64,000 nucleotides of DNA from Triplophysa rosa (GCF_024868665.1 NC_079895.1:2310785-2374784); one strand, 5' to 3'. Shown: positions 11,609 through 23,050, numbered from the stretch's first letter. Notes: generated from the sequence alone by a model not told the origin. A program made the numbers and translations.

Positions 11609-12159
11609 AAAGGGAGAGGTGTTTTAAATGACAAAATTAAAGATTATATTAGTAAAACCCAATTTGTGGCGTTTGCACTTTGCAAAGTACATATTAGGCT
11701 AAATACCCTGATTTGGTGGTTTATTTAGTTCAGAGGTGGGTAACGAAGTACATTTACTTGAGTACTGTACTTAAGTACACTTTTTGAGTATTTGTACTTA
11801 AGTATTACTTTTTCTGTTTACTTTTTACTGTACTTCACTACATTTGAATGACAAATATCTCACTTTTCATGGCACAAAAAATGATTTCCTTGGCCGACCC
11901 TCCCCTCGCTCCCATGTTTGGGAGAGACTATTGTCAGTTGCTTCTAATATGACACACCTGAATCAACTCACCAGGTGTGTTAATTATGGAGATATTCACA
12001 ACATTTTGGGAGAAGGCTAATGAGTTCAGTTGTGTATACTTTTCCCATATCTGATTTACTTATCATAAGCAAAAGATGTAATTACATTTATATCGGATTA
12101 ATCGAAAAAATAATCGTCCAACTAATCGATTATCAAAATAATCGTTATATGCAGCCCTA

Positions 12160-12364
12160 CAAGACAGTCTGCAGATTTGCTACAGTAGGCTGTTTAAAAT
12201 TTGTAGATATTTCAACTGGAAAACAAGACAAATTTACTTCAAAAGCAACACTCATTTTTCATTCTTAAATGCACAAAACATAATTGGCTTGCTTGTATCA
12301 ATCTCTCATGTGTCCCGTTTATTGGTAATCTGACATCCTTGATTTTGTGTTTGTTGTTCTTCAG
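12160..12364 (+). other. fign: Intron end and splice acceptor of fign
   Basis: The 205 bp between the transposon and the coding exon end in a pyrimidine-rich tract and acceptor, 'tttgttgttcttcag', with AG at 12363-12364. Eight exon bases (gcttaaag) precede the first ATG. Confidence 0.8.
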
Positions 12365-14553
12365 GCTTAAAGATGCAGTGGACCCCAGAGCACGCGCAGT
12401 GGGCGGAACAACATTTTGACATCTCGTCCACCACACGTTCCCCCGCACATAAAGCTGAAGCGTACCGCGGACACCTGCAGCGGACCTACCAGTACGCTTG
12501 GGCCAATGATGACATATCAGCCTTGACAGCCTCCAACCTTCTGAAGAAGTATGCAGAGAAATATTCTGGCATCCTGGAGGGTCCCGGTGAGCGGGCGCTC
12601 CTGTGCACGTACTCCGAAAGCACCCCAGGACTCTTGAATGGACGCAAATCAGAAAGCGACATATGGCAGGAGGGAATCTACTCAATGAACTGCGCTGCAG
12701 ATGTGTTATCTGCAAGTAAGACTGGATTGACGGCCGGCCTGCCTCTGCCGGACGTGACAGTGAGCGTCGGCAGCTCAACAGGGGTGGCGAGCAGCCTGAG
12801 TGAGCCCAGCTACTCCAGCAGTAACTGCGGAAACCACTCGGGCATCCCATCTCAGGAATTCGCTAGCAGTTACAATGGCTCGTACTTGCATTCCACTTAC
12901 AGCGGCGGGCAAAGCACACCGGCTCTGCCGTCCCCACACCCCTCACCTTTGCACAGCGCTGGGCTCCTTCAGCCTCCGCCCCCTCCTCCTCCAACCCTGG
13001 TGCCCAGCTACAACGCAAGTTCTCCGAGTCTCTCCAGTTATAACTACCCTCCAGCAGGCTATCCCCCACAGACTGCTGTCGCCCCGGGCTACAGCCCAGG
13101 AGCAGCGCACCCCCCCTCAGCTTACCTGCCCTCAGGCATTGCTGCCCCCACTCCCCTACCCCCTTCCACCCTTCCCGGTTACTCCTACCAGTCCCACAAC
13201 CACGCTCCAATTGCACCGACACCTTTGAACGGCAGCTCGGCCAACACGTTGAAAAGAAAGGCCTTTTACATGACGGGCCAGGGAGATATGGACTCCAGTT
13301 ATGGAAGTTTCAACTACAGCCAGCAGCGTTCCGCTCAAAGCCCCATGTACAGGATGCCAGACAACAGTCTCGTCGACTCAACCAGAGGGAATGGATTTGA
13401 CAGGAACGTTGACGCATCAACTTTGGCCTTTAAGCCCACGAAGCAGTCGATGCCTCCAGATCAACAGCGGAAGTTCAGCGGCCAATCCGGCAGGGCGCTA
13501 ACCCCTCCTTCTTACGGATCCTCCAAAGGTTCCTTGGGCTCTTCGTTCGGCAAGTTCGGATCCCCCATCTTGAGTGACCACGGTGATGACAACAGACAGC
13601 ATCTCTCTCATTCCATTGGCACGGCGACATCATCCAGCCACCCCGCTGAGGAACAGTTAAAAAACAGCGATGCCAGTTTGGTGGAGATGGTCACCACTGA
13701 GATTCTGCAGCAAACTCCTCCTGTGGACTGGAGTGACATTGCTGGGCTGGAGATGGCAAAAGCCACCATCAAAGATGAGGTCCTGTGGCCTATTCTGAGG
13801 CCGGACATGTTCAGTGGAATGGCCACGTTACCTCGCAGCATCCTCCTCTTTGGAGCTCAGGGCACTGGCCGGACTCTGCTCGGCCGTTGTGTTGCCAGTC
13901 AACTCGGGGCTGCATTTCTCCTGCTCAGCGGCTCAGCGCTGGTGACGAAATGGCTCGGAGAGGGTGATAAGGTCGTCCAGGCATCATTTCTTGTCGCACG
14001 TTGCCGGCAGCCCTCGGTGGTGTTCATAAGTGATGTAGATCTGCTCTTATCCGCCCAGCTGAGCGAAGAAAGTCCAGTTAACCGAATCAAAAGCGAACTC
14101 CTCCTTCAGCTCGACGGCGTTCTAAGCTCGCCGGAGGAACATGTTCTAGTGGTATGTTCCACCAGCAAACCCGAAGAGATTGAAGAGTCTCTTCGAAGGT
14201 ACTTTGTAAAGCGGTTGCTAGTTCCCTTACCGGACGCCACTGCACGACACCAGATAATCAGCCAGCTGCTCTCACAGCACAACTACTGCCTCAGCGACAA
14301 AGAGGTTACGCTGCTCGTTCAGCGGACAGACGGTTTTTCCGGGCTGGATGTGGTCCGGCTTTGCCAGGAGGCCATGGTTGGTCCTATCCATGGCATGTCC
14401 GGTGCAGACCTTTCAGGAATGATGCCAGGTCAGATGAGACCGGTGTCGTACCAAGACTTTGAGAATGTGCTTTGCAAAATCCAGCCCAGCATATCGCAGA
14501 AAGAACTCGATACGTACACTGAATGGAATAAGATGTTTGGCTGTAGTCAGTAA
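12365..14553 (+). CDS. fign: Fidgetin, AAA-family microtubule-severing-type ATPase (main coding exon)
   Basis: The first ATG of the exon (12373) opens 726 codons ending at TAA (14551-14553). The protein matches vertebrate fidgetin end to end from '[20 protein letters not shown]' to '[10 protein letters not shown]'. Mammalian fidgetin is about 759 residues. Residues 1-70 form the conserved N-terminal region. Residues 180-285 are Pro/Ser/Tyr-rich, with a P7 run at 201-207. LKRK at 293-296 may be a nuclear signal. The AAA module covers about 450-705. Pore-loop residues K526-W527-L528 and paired arginines R608-R609 are present. Walker A reads GAQGTGRT (494-501), with arginine where lysine is expected. 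Walker B reads VVFISDVD (549-556), lacking the usual Asp-Glu. The sensor-1 position is Ser598. The eight bases before the ATG would read [G]-L-K if the preceding exon ends in G, matching mammalian fidgetin, whose start lies upstream, so the true N-terminus probably begins in an exon outside the window. Fidgetin is described as acting in microtubule severing and development; activity of this copy is uncertain. Confidence 0.95.
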
Positions 14554-14818
14554 AGACAGATAAACCCACAGGGTGACCCGCTGGGTACAATTACGAATTC
14601 TTTGGGTGACATGTGCAGTTCTAAAGTGTGTTTTTTACAAATGTAGATGACCCCTGAAGATGTACCTGTGGGACGGTCGGAAAGAGTTAAATGATGCATG
14701 GCAGTACTGTAAGTCAAGGTCTGGCCCTTTGCACATAATCCAGACAGAGAAACACTGTTTTCGGGCTCGGTACTCTCAGTACCAAGGAACTCTGTAAGTG
14801 AGGACAAACTTCTTTGTA

Positions 14819-14826
14819 TGTAAATA
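14819..14826 (+). promoter_or_regulatory. Pumilio-type motif TGTAAATA in the 3' UTR
   Basis: Exact match to the Pumilio response element TGTANATA, 266 bases after the stop codon. A second match, TGTATATA, is at 16638-16645. Eight-base matches occur by chance in AT-rich UTRs, so binding is only a possibility. Confidence 0.3.
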
Positions 14827-15951
14827 TCATTCTGCTGTTTTTGAGATTCTGTTGCTATGAAGTGCCTGAAGTGGTGCTTTATCGATTCGGATTTGTTTGC
14901 CTCACCATCGACATTGGTGGCATGTGCTAATATAGAGAGCTTTAACATGAAACTCGAACAGACATGTTCTGCTTTTCTTTCCTTTTCTGTTCTCAACACG
15001 TCAATCGAAAGAACAACAGTATTCCTCAGTCACGTCTCACCTGTAGACCCCGCGACGGGCAGTAGAGGGTCCATGTTGTAATCTGGATCCTAATTTATTA
15101 AATTCACTTGCGTTTGATTTCCTTGAAAAACTCAGGAAAGGGATTGTGATTTGTACAGTACCTCAAACCGATTATGTGATACCACCGCATACTGCTGACA
15201 ACATTGGGTTTGCTTTCTAATTTGCTTGGTCTCTTGGTTTACCTCAGCCTGTTAAAAGATGAAAAAGTTATGACTATGAATGTAACCAGAAATGTCTGGC
15301 TTGTTGGAAAGAAAATTTGAGGCGTTTTTTTCCTTCCATTATGTATTACTTTTCTCTATTATTGCTTGATGTTTGGAAAGCAGAATTCTGTATTAACTGC
15401 ATCGCATATTTATAGACTCTTCAAAGATTCCCGGAGTCAAAGATGGGCACTGTCTGTTGTGTAGATAAGGTTAGTCTGGAACCATGTCTTGAGTATCCAG
15501 TAGACGTCAACATTCGTGTAACGTACAATATTTCATGTTTGTCGTCTCTGCAGAATAGACGGAAGAGTTGGGGTGAACCAAAAGTGTACAAAGAGGCTAC
15601 TATATTAAAGAAATAAGTGGAAAGATCATCTTCACTTTTTTCATAACGCAGTTACGTACGTTTGGTTTTTGGTTGTGGACGCTGTCCTGCTGCTGTGTGG
15701 TGTTGGTGTGGAGATATCAGAAGGCTCATGCGTTACCCTACGTTCTGTTCTACCTCAGTTTAGCACTACTTCCTCTGCGACCGGAACAGAGGTCGTAACC
15801 TCTTTAGGTTTGTTCAGCTCTGAGGTCTCCGTAAAGATCAAGCTAACTTTCTCTTCAAAACATGAAACGTTTGTCTCGCACTACCTGTGCAATTTTTAAG
15901 CTCGCTCCGGAGCGCCCAGATGACACCAAACACATGCTCTGAAAAAGCATT

Positions 15952-16237
15952 CTTAAAGGGATAGTTCACTCAAAAATAAAAATTCTGTCATCGTTTATTC
16001 ACCCTCATATTGTTAGTCTTCTGTGGAACGCAAAAGAAGATATTTTGAGATGATGTTTCAGTGGTTTTGTGTCTACACAATGGAAGTCAATGGGGGACAA
16101 TGTTGTTTGGTTATCAACGTTTTTCAGAATTTCTTCTTTTGTGTTCTGTATAAGAAAGAAAGTCATACAGGTTTGGAATGACGTGAGGGTGAATAAATGA
16201 TGCAAGAATTTTCATTTTTGGGTAAACTAACTCTTTA
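15952..16237. mobile_element. MITE, 'gggatagttcaccc' family, copy 3, inside the fign 3' UTR
   Basis: It starts 'ttaaagggatagttcactc' and ends 'tttttgggtaaactaactct'. The interior shows 'gcaaaagaagatattttgag' and 'cttcttttgtgttctgta' facing each other, so the transcript could fold across it. It lies within the likely 3' UTR and would be part of the mature mRNA. Confidence 0.75.
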
Positions 16238-18467
16238 CGTCTGCAGGTGTATAGCTAGCTACCCGAGTACCCAGTACTGAGGGTTTGAGGTACCACGGCA
16301 ATGCGTTGAGCTTACGTAAATCCATAGTGTATGTTGGGATATACAATCGTTAACAGTAAGAGGAAACCTTGTTTTTGAATGTATTTCCGTTTGTTTCTCG
16401 ATATGTTTACTTCTCGAAGCATTTGAGTCAGCTTTTGATCTAGCACTAGAGAGGCGGTGATGTGATTTGTTCCCTCGTTTTCAATCTCTTTCTTTCCTCT
16501 GCCTTTATATCATGTGTCTCAAGTGTTGGACAGGACCCACGCTCCGTTTTCAACTTCAACTTTTTGTCCACTGCAGTGTAATTTGTCACCATTTAAGGTG
16601 CTTATTTAGCTGGTGGAGGCACCAGATCTTCACTACATGTATATATGACATATCCTCGAAGAAATATCTGTTGGCTTTTTTCACATATCCAGATACACCG
16701 TTCAGTAGCTGTGTGGGACGCTTATTTCATAATGTTTGTTAAGTGATACGTGCGCCCAAAGGACCACAATTTCCAGCCTCGGTTCGGTGTCTAAGGCTAA
16801 AAGCTTTTTGCGTTCCTTTAAGTGTTTTGTTTTTGTTTGGTGTTGTTTTGAAGAAAAGTTTCTATTGTGCAATTTGTCAAATGCACTTTTAACGTTTTGT
16901 GTTAAAGCCTGTCACACTTATTTGTCCTCCCTCAAAACCAAAGCGAACCAAACTATTTTACTTTATGGTAAAATTGATCCATACGTTCCATCACATTCAC
17001 ACTTTCAGAGGAACTTGTAGATTAAACCAGTGATTGACGCAAAATATAGTTCTCTCTTTTGTTGGTAATGATTATATTCTGTGTATTTCGAAGCCAAAAA
17101 GCACTGATGAACAAAACCACACTGACTGTAAGAGTAAAATGAACAGTCTTTACTGTTTTCTGATGTTGTTTTTAGGGTTGTGCTACACTGTACTGGATTA
17201 TTGAACAAAACTGTTTTTTATTTCAAGGAATGGTACAGCTTCAATATAAGTTGCTATTGATGGTATAATTTGATGAATACCGAAAATTAGTTTGACTCGT
17301 TTTTCAGTCTGGGCTCATGGCTAATATGCAGTTTAAAAACACAAATGAAATACTTCCTATACAGTATTTGTGAACTCCAAGTCAAGTCCAATCTTTTATC
17401 TTGTTTTATGAGTACGCAAGGATACTACAAAGAGACATTCTCCTAACATAACTCTCACAGGAGTTACATTAGTAACACAGTGAAATGTTCATCCATGAAG
17501 TAAACCGACGGCGTGTTTGATTTCCAAACTAAGCCCAAATTATTTTCCACACGAGTCGACATTCTGCAACCCGTCCGGTCAATAAAGCTTAACTTATATT
17601 GAACCTAAACATTCCTCAAATCGATTGAAAAGAAGAGGGAGGGAGTAGGAGAACATCCAAAAAAGTACAAAAAAAAGTTTGAAAGCACATCTCCGGTGTA
17701 GATATGAATCAAAAACCGCTTGATTTTCTTTTCCTTCTGTTTGTGTCTGTTGACTTTCTTCTTTCAGTGCTGTTGTAGATGTTTCTGTCATCTATATAGA
17801 ACGATCTCATCCGTGTTTGATTTGACCATTATTCCTTATGACCATTTCTACCTCATTGCTACATATTGACATGTAGTACTTATGTTCTGTCTTTTTTGAA
17901 TGTCACACATTTGTATAAAAGGAAATAAAGACAAAAATGTATCAAAACGAACAAAAAAGGGTCAACAAAAGGCTTGTTCTTTAACTTGAGCAGTCTACCT
18001 CAAAAAGACTGTCTGTACGTACACTGAGCGAGAGTACCTGCACATGTTCGGCAGAGACGATGCACACTCAACACTCGGCCTCTGAGGATTAGTTTCGGGA
18101 TATTGTGGACTGTATAGGTCTTCTCCGAGGTCTCTACATGCAAATTTTGCTTTTTTTTTCACCCCTCGATCGAAGTAAACCGCTTTCCCTCTTTGTGAAC
18201 TGTAGTGTGCATGTGGATGTGTGTGCACTTATTATGAAGTGTGTACGTGTGCATTTTTATATGAAAAAGTCTATATGAAATGTAGATGCATTTCATATGC
18301 CGTATTTGTACATTAGATACACTTGCACATTTGTGTACTTAATGTACATTTGTTATTAGTATAACGTTTTGAAACCACATACATGTTATTATGTGTGTGT
18401 ATGTACATTATTGCCATTATTGCATTCGACGTAAATGTATTTTCATGTATGCATAGGGACAAAGGTC

Positions 18468-18500
18468 AATAAAAGATCGTTCAAATGCTTTTGAAACGTT
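18468..18500 (+). terminator. fign: Candidate fign polyadenylation signal
   Basis: AATAAA at 18468-18473 is followed within about 30 bases by the GT-rich stretch 'gttgtggcttttttgtgttg'. This combination is the best cleavage-site context downstream of the fign stop codon. The AATAAA at 17924 lacks such a downstream element. Confidence 0.5.
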
Positions 18501-20217
18501 GTGGCTTTTTTGTGTTGCCTTCCAATTGCATCTCGGTTTCGAATCTCGGTATGATGGAGTGATGATTGAGGAGCTTTGTGAAAATTAAATGTAATGAGGA
18601 GATGCGTATTTGAGAGACCTATACATTGCACAATATATCAAAGGTGGGTATTAGTATTTTTTACTAGAATTAAACGAGAAGTCAAATCAAACATGACTGG
18701 TTACGTCTTAACTGGGCAACAGCATAGACATCCAATCAGATCACGTAATTTCTTAACATGTGTTTTTTATTTGACTTCTTTCTTGAGGATGCATAGCCAT
18801 TATATTGGATATTGAACATACTGTGAATGTGCAAACTTCAATCAATGATTAGAAAATGTTTATATTGAGAAACTTAAAAAGTTTCATATCAAGAATATCC
18901 TAAAAACGTGGCAGATTCTTTTTAACAAAGCACATTTTAAAAGTCGAGTATTAAACAAACATAATGCCTCTGAATGACAATAACTGCCGTTTAACAAGAC
19001 TGGCACGTGTGCTTAAAGAGTCCTGATGCTACCCAGCAATTACGTTTGTGAAGGATGACCATTAGCATCCGTTTCCCAAACCATTTGCTGCGTTTCTTAA
19101 ATACAGTTTCCATTGTTTGTGATATTTCATTATTCTTTCACTCGTATAAGACATTCCATTAATGCCCTAGATTTTTCTTTCCTTTTTTTTGATGGCATAA
19201 TTATGTAGTGGATGGTCTATGCGTGGGAAGCTGCAGTACAATTAACATTGGGAAGTTGGTGCATTTGATGCCCATGGCTGTTTCGTCTGTAAAGAGCCGT
19301 GTGTCATTTCTGTGGCTGAACATGTTAAAATACGCTCTCTTAATGGATGCAATTTAAACGGGGTCCTTCACAGCAATGCAGGGAACACACTCGGGCTGAA
19401 CCAGGACGCATTTTTATCAATGTGTTTGCATTTTAAAATGATGTCTATAGTACGTACACACAGAAAAGACATGCGTACCCATCACTGGAGTCCAAAATGG
19501 GAATGCAGGCTATGCTTAGGATGTGAACACGACACGTTGTATTTTCTCATTTGTACATTTCCTTTTTATTTCTAATAGCTGTAAGGTTGCATCTGTGTTC
19601 ATTAAAATGCAATTAATTCTGCAACACTGCCATTGAAGATGTGATGTCTGCAGGTCTCCTTCACTTCAATACAGGTCAAAGAGTGGCAGCCAATAGCGGT
19701 GAGCGTTGCTGAGTCATGCATTGACTGATGTTAGCTTCTAATCAGGAGGCTTTGGCACCATCAAAAGTCTCTGGTCAGTTTTTATTGCCTCAAGCTTGTC
19801 CTTAACATCACAGCTGAGGTGGTACATACTGTATAAGGACACACATGTATCGCTTATGATGTCTTTAGCATTTTATATTGACTCAAATAATGTCCTGGAA
19901 GTTATCCCACTAAATGTGTAGTGAGTAAAAAAGTGTGGGTCATAATTAAAAAAAAATGCAATCTAAGGTTTTTGGTTGAATATGGCAATGCATGATTTTA
20001 TCCCCATGTCCATTTTTGCATTTTGGGATTTTTACCGGTGCTATTATTGTTCATGTACTGAGCACATATTTATGACAGCTAATTATGAATAAAACAAGGA
20101 GATTACAGAATGCACACATGATGTGTGCTTGCTTTATAACAGTGTGTTACTTTATACAGTATGTGTGCATGTATGTGTTTTTTTTAGATTGAATGAGTTG
20201 AATAACACACAAAAAAC
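18501..20217. other. Non-coding, no gene seen
   Basis: Sequence of mixed composition without terminal repeats or domains. The frame at 19312-19575 (87 codons) has no recognisable similarity. A TGAGTCA AP-1-like site lies near 19710 in otherwise ordinary sequence. Confidence 0.45.
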
Positions 20218-20290
20218 GGTGCTATATAGCATTAAAAGTGGTTCTTTGCTCGTAATCATAGGGGAACCACTTTTAGTGCTATATAGCACC
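20218..20290. mobile_element. Hairpin MITE 'ggtgctatatagca'
   Basis: 'ggtgctatatagcattaaaa' plus 'gtggttc' is mirrored by 'gaaccacttttagtgctata' plus 'tagcacc'. This gives a nearly perfect stem of about 27 bp around a 19-base centre. It matches a small hairpin repeat I recall as frequent in fish genomes. Confidence 0.7.
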
Positions 20291-20419
20291 ATATCGTGGT
20301 TCTTCAGAGGTTCTAATTTTGCTAAATGCTTTTTTTTTCTTTCATCTATAACATTCTGACAAAAAGTAACAAGAATGGTGTAATCAAATCAAGTGTGCAA
20401 ACAAAAAGCAGCAACTACA

Positions 20420-21610
20420 AAATTAGTGGTGATAATGAATTATAAAAAAATGAAAAATAAAGTTGTCTAAAATGATACTGCGGTTATTAGGGCCTGTTTT
20501 GTAAACATCAAAGATGCACTAGTGTTATCCTACTCATTAACATGATGAAAGTGGAGCTGAAGCCTGTGAACTTTAGTTTCAAAACAAAATGAAACCAACT
20601 GACCAAAGGAAAAACCGGTGATAAGAAAATGGGCAAAAACAAAATTGTGTAACAGAACTTATACTTGAGTTATTTTATGAATATCAAAGATCCATTTGTC
20701 CAGGTTATGTGCTCATTAGCATCGAAGCGGAATGTCTGAGAACTTTATTTAGGAAAACCTGCTGAGGTCTCTTTCCTATATCATTGAGGACATTTTTTAC
20801 ACTTTTAATAAGAGACTAATGATATTTTCTATTACACATAAACATAATGCGCACACAGACCTGTGGACATTAACCGATATAAAGTACATCGTTTGAGTTA
20901 TAAGCCACCAGAGGTACTAAAAGGTGTTTTTATATGATCTCCAAGTTTACCCAAGAGCAATATAATGATTACATAGATTTGTTTATTAAGAACCACTTAT
21001 GGTTAGCTTCTTCATTGGTTGCTGAACAACTTTTTATTTTGTTAAAATGAGCATCCCCAAAGAAAACAGAGTTAGTGAATATGAAAATAAAACAAATCTG
21101 TGTACTGGCATTAGCTGCCTCATTAATGGCAGTGGAAGTCTGTAAACTGTAATGTGTTTCATTTCAAGCCAAACAAAAAATAAAGCAAGAAATCATGTAC
21201 TTATTAGGGCATATTTTGTTATTTATCAACGATCCACTATGGTTTGCTTCCTCATTAGGCTTCTGATCAACTATTTTAGTTAAACCAGTTCACCAAATGC
21301 ACAGACAACAACAGCAACCTAAAATAAAAATAAATACAGCTGTAAGTTGGTAAATATGAAAAAAATCACTTTATCTTCCTCATTAACTGCAGTGAGAGTC
21401 TGTTTCATTTCAAACCAACATCCCCCCAAAAATATAAACATAAAAACGGATGTGATAAGAAAATATGTAAAAAATAAAGTTGCGTAAAACAAATCACATT
21501 GCCGTTATTGGGGCCTATTTTGTAAATATCAAAGATCCACTTGTCCTGGCGTCGCGTGCTCATTAGCATTCTGATGAAAGTGGAGTGGAGAGTGTGAACT
21601 CGAGGTTATC
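20420..21610. repeat. Degenerate local tandem duplication, about five units
   Basis: A shared motif string recurs at about 20488, 20670, 20985, 21200 and 21508: 'gttattagggcctgttttgt', then 'aaagatccacttgtcc', then 'gtgctcattagcattctgat'. It is often preceded by 'gataagaaaat' and 'aaaataaagttg'. Units are diverged and unevenly spaced (roughly 150-320 bp). The first and last are most alike, including 'gatgaaagtggagt' near their ends. No coding capacity. Confidence 0.6.
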
Positions 21611-21879
21611 TGCGACGCCACAGCGCCCGCGCTGCGCCCGCACCGCGTCTCTCTCACTCCGCGGCTCGAGAGGATGAGGCGCAGACCTCTCTCAAATCAC
21701 TTCCTTCATAACAATTAAAATATGCAAAGTGATAATTTTCTTTAAGTAGCCTTAAATGTGCAATCGATTTAAATGCGAGGGGAAATTGCCTAAAGCTCCT
21801 GAAGCAGGGAGGGGGAAGAGAGAAAGAATAAATTATGCAAATGGTAAAAAGGACTCTTGAAAGCCTAATTTTTCTGTAA

Positions 21880-22260
21880 TAAGCATACTGTTTCATTTAA
21901 TTTTTTGCCTCTTATTAAAAGTGACAGTTCTTTTGCGCCGTCTGATGGCTATATCTGACACAAGCCGGAGGAAATGACTGCCCAACTAAACGCTCGAGAC
22001 TTTTCTCCGGCTTTTAGATGATGGTTACATTCACAAAGTAATTATGCGCCGGAGAGTCCAGAAATAAGCTTTAATTACATAGTAATCGCTTCTGATGGAC
22101 ACTAGGAAGTGTGAGAGCTGCCAGACTGCAATCCATCAATGCCAAAGCCCTGGCCATTTTTAATTCTCCTTCATTTGCATCATAACCTCCGCACCAAGTT
22201 GCACAAACGCTGTTAAATGTTAATAGGACCTGTCTCTCTACTCAAAATGAATGCTTAAGC
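21880..22260. other. Candidate conserved non-coding element
   Basis: Unique sequence packed with homeodomain-type cores ('aagtaattatgcg', 'ctttaattacatagtaatcg', 'tttttaattctcc'). A perfect POU octamer ATTTGCAT lies at 22173-22180. This is one of the most enhancer-like blocks in the window by eye. Conservation was not tested. Confidence 0.45.
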
Positions 22261-22870
22261 TGTTCTCATCTTTCTCTCTCTCCCCCACGACCCTCTTTTC
22301 TTCCACTATCGCTCGCTCGCACCCCGCGCACGCACACGCGTCGGCGCGCTCTCTCTCCAGCGCGCACGGAGTCACTGCAGCTCTAATTGGGAGCGCTGTG
22401 CTGAGTTTTATCTGCTCCTTTCTAACAAGACATACACACAACGTGTGTGTGCGTTTCAAAAGCAAAGGGTATGTTAATGGTTTGTGTGTGAAGTGCTTGA
22501 TGTAAAAAAAAGACATGGAAACAGGGAGCACGCGTTTTATTTTATCTGTACCCTGCTTCATCTAAGCACTTGATGTATTTACATGAAAAATCACACAGAC
22601 TGAAATCTCTTTCTGAGTCCAACACAATCTGTCATTATACAAAATATATGCAACAATGAACATATCAGTTTTACTCATTTAAAGTTATCGCCCTATCCAA
22701 AACTGAATGCACAGCTCAAAGTTGCAACATTGTCATATTTTTTTACCTCTTAGTTAAATGTATGACCTCAAGTCATGTGTTACAGGGATTTTACTATGAT
22801 GCTGTGGAATTTTAGACACTTTGCTTCACATCAGAAATGTTTGTAGCCCAGAATAACTTTACACAATGGC
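22261..22870. other. Pyrimidine- and CpG-bearing stretch, no gene
   Basis: The CT-rich run 'catctttctctctctccccc' is followed by CpG-rich 'cgcgcacgcacacgcgtcgg' at 22326, then AT-rich sequence. A 107-codon minus-strand frame here is driven by the composition. Confidence 0.4.
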
Positions 22871-23026
22871 TATGTGCAAAAGCAATTGTTGCAAAGTAAA
22901 AAGTGTACATTTGACACATATTCAAGAAACTGGAAAGGAAATGCCTGTATTGGCAGATTCACCAAAATATATTTACTCTTTATTAGGCAAGATGAGATTG
23001 AACAATACATTTGCTATTATAATTAT

Positions 23027-23050
23027 AAGAGAGAGAGAGAGAGAGAGAGG
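23027..23050. repeat. GA microsatellite
   Basis: A run of GA dinucleotides. A GT run lies nearby at 23274-23302. Confidence 0.9.

Larger units (their letters stand above)
9204..12167. mobile_element. Non-autonomous hAT-like transposon carrying a minisatellite
   Basis: The element runs from 9212 ('tagggctgcaac...') to 12159 ('...atgcagcccta'), with matching inverted ends rich in TAATCGAT. It is bordered by an 8-bp target duplication with one mismatch: caagacaa at 9204-9211 and caagacag at 12160-12167. An 8-bp duplication plus TAGGGCTGCA ends is typical of hAT elements. The interior encodes no transposase. It consists of a subterminal hairpin, two CRE-type palindromes, about 2.25 kb of 44-bp tandem repeats and a 'gtacttaagta' segment (11732-11870) that I recall as common in fish genomes. 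The right end lies 205 bp before the fign splice acceptor. Confidence 0.85.
14554..18485 (+). other. fign: Probable fign 3' UTR
   Basis: Plus-strand continuation of the coding exon with no further long frame and no convincing splice donor. The sequence is mostly unique apart from one MITE. AATAAA occurs at 17581 and 17924, and again at 18468 followed by GT-rich sequence. A long 3' UTR is usual for fidgetin genes, so the last signal is the preferred end. Exact extent is inference. Confidence 0.6.

Noticed and set aside
9663..11610. Several 60-82-residue frames with repeated 'CAVLKSHLSL' peptides
   Set aside because: They are translations of the 44-bp minisatellite. The frame shifts from unit to unit because 44 is not a multiple of three.
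12239..12850. 203-codon minus-strand frame and other frames antisense or out of phase to fign
   Set aside because: They are shadows of the fidgetin coding sequence. The plus frame matches a known protein over its entire length.
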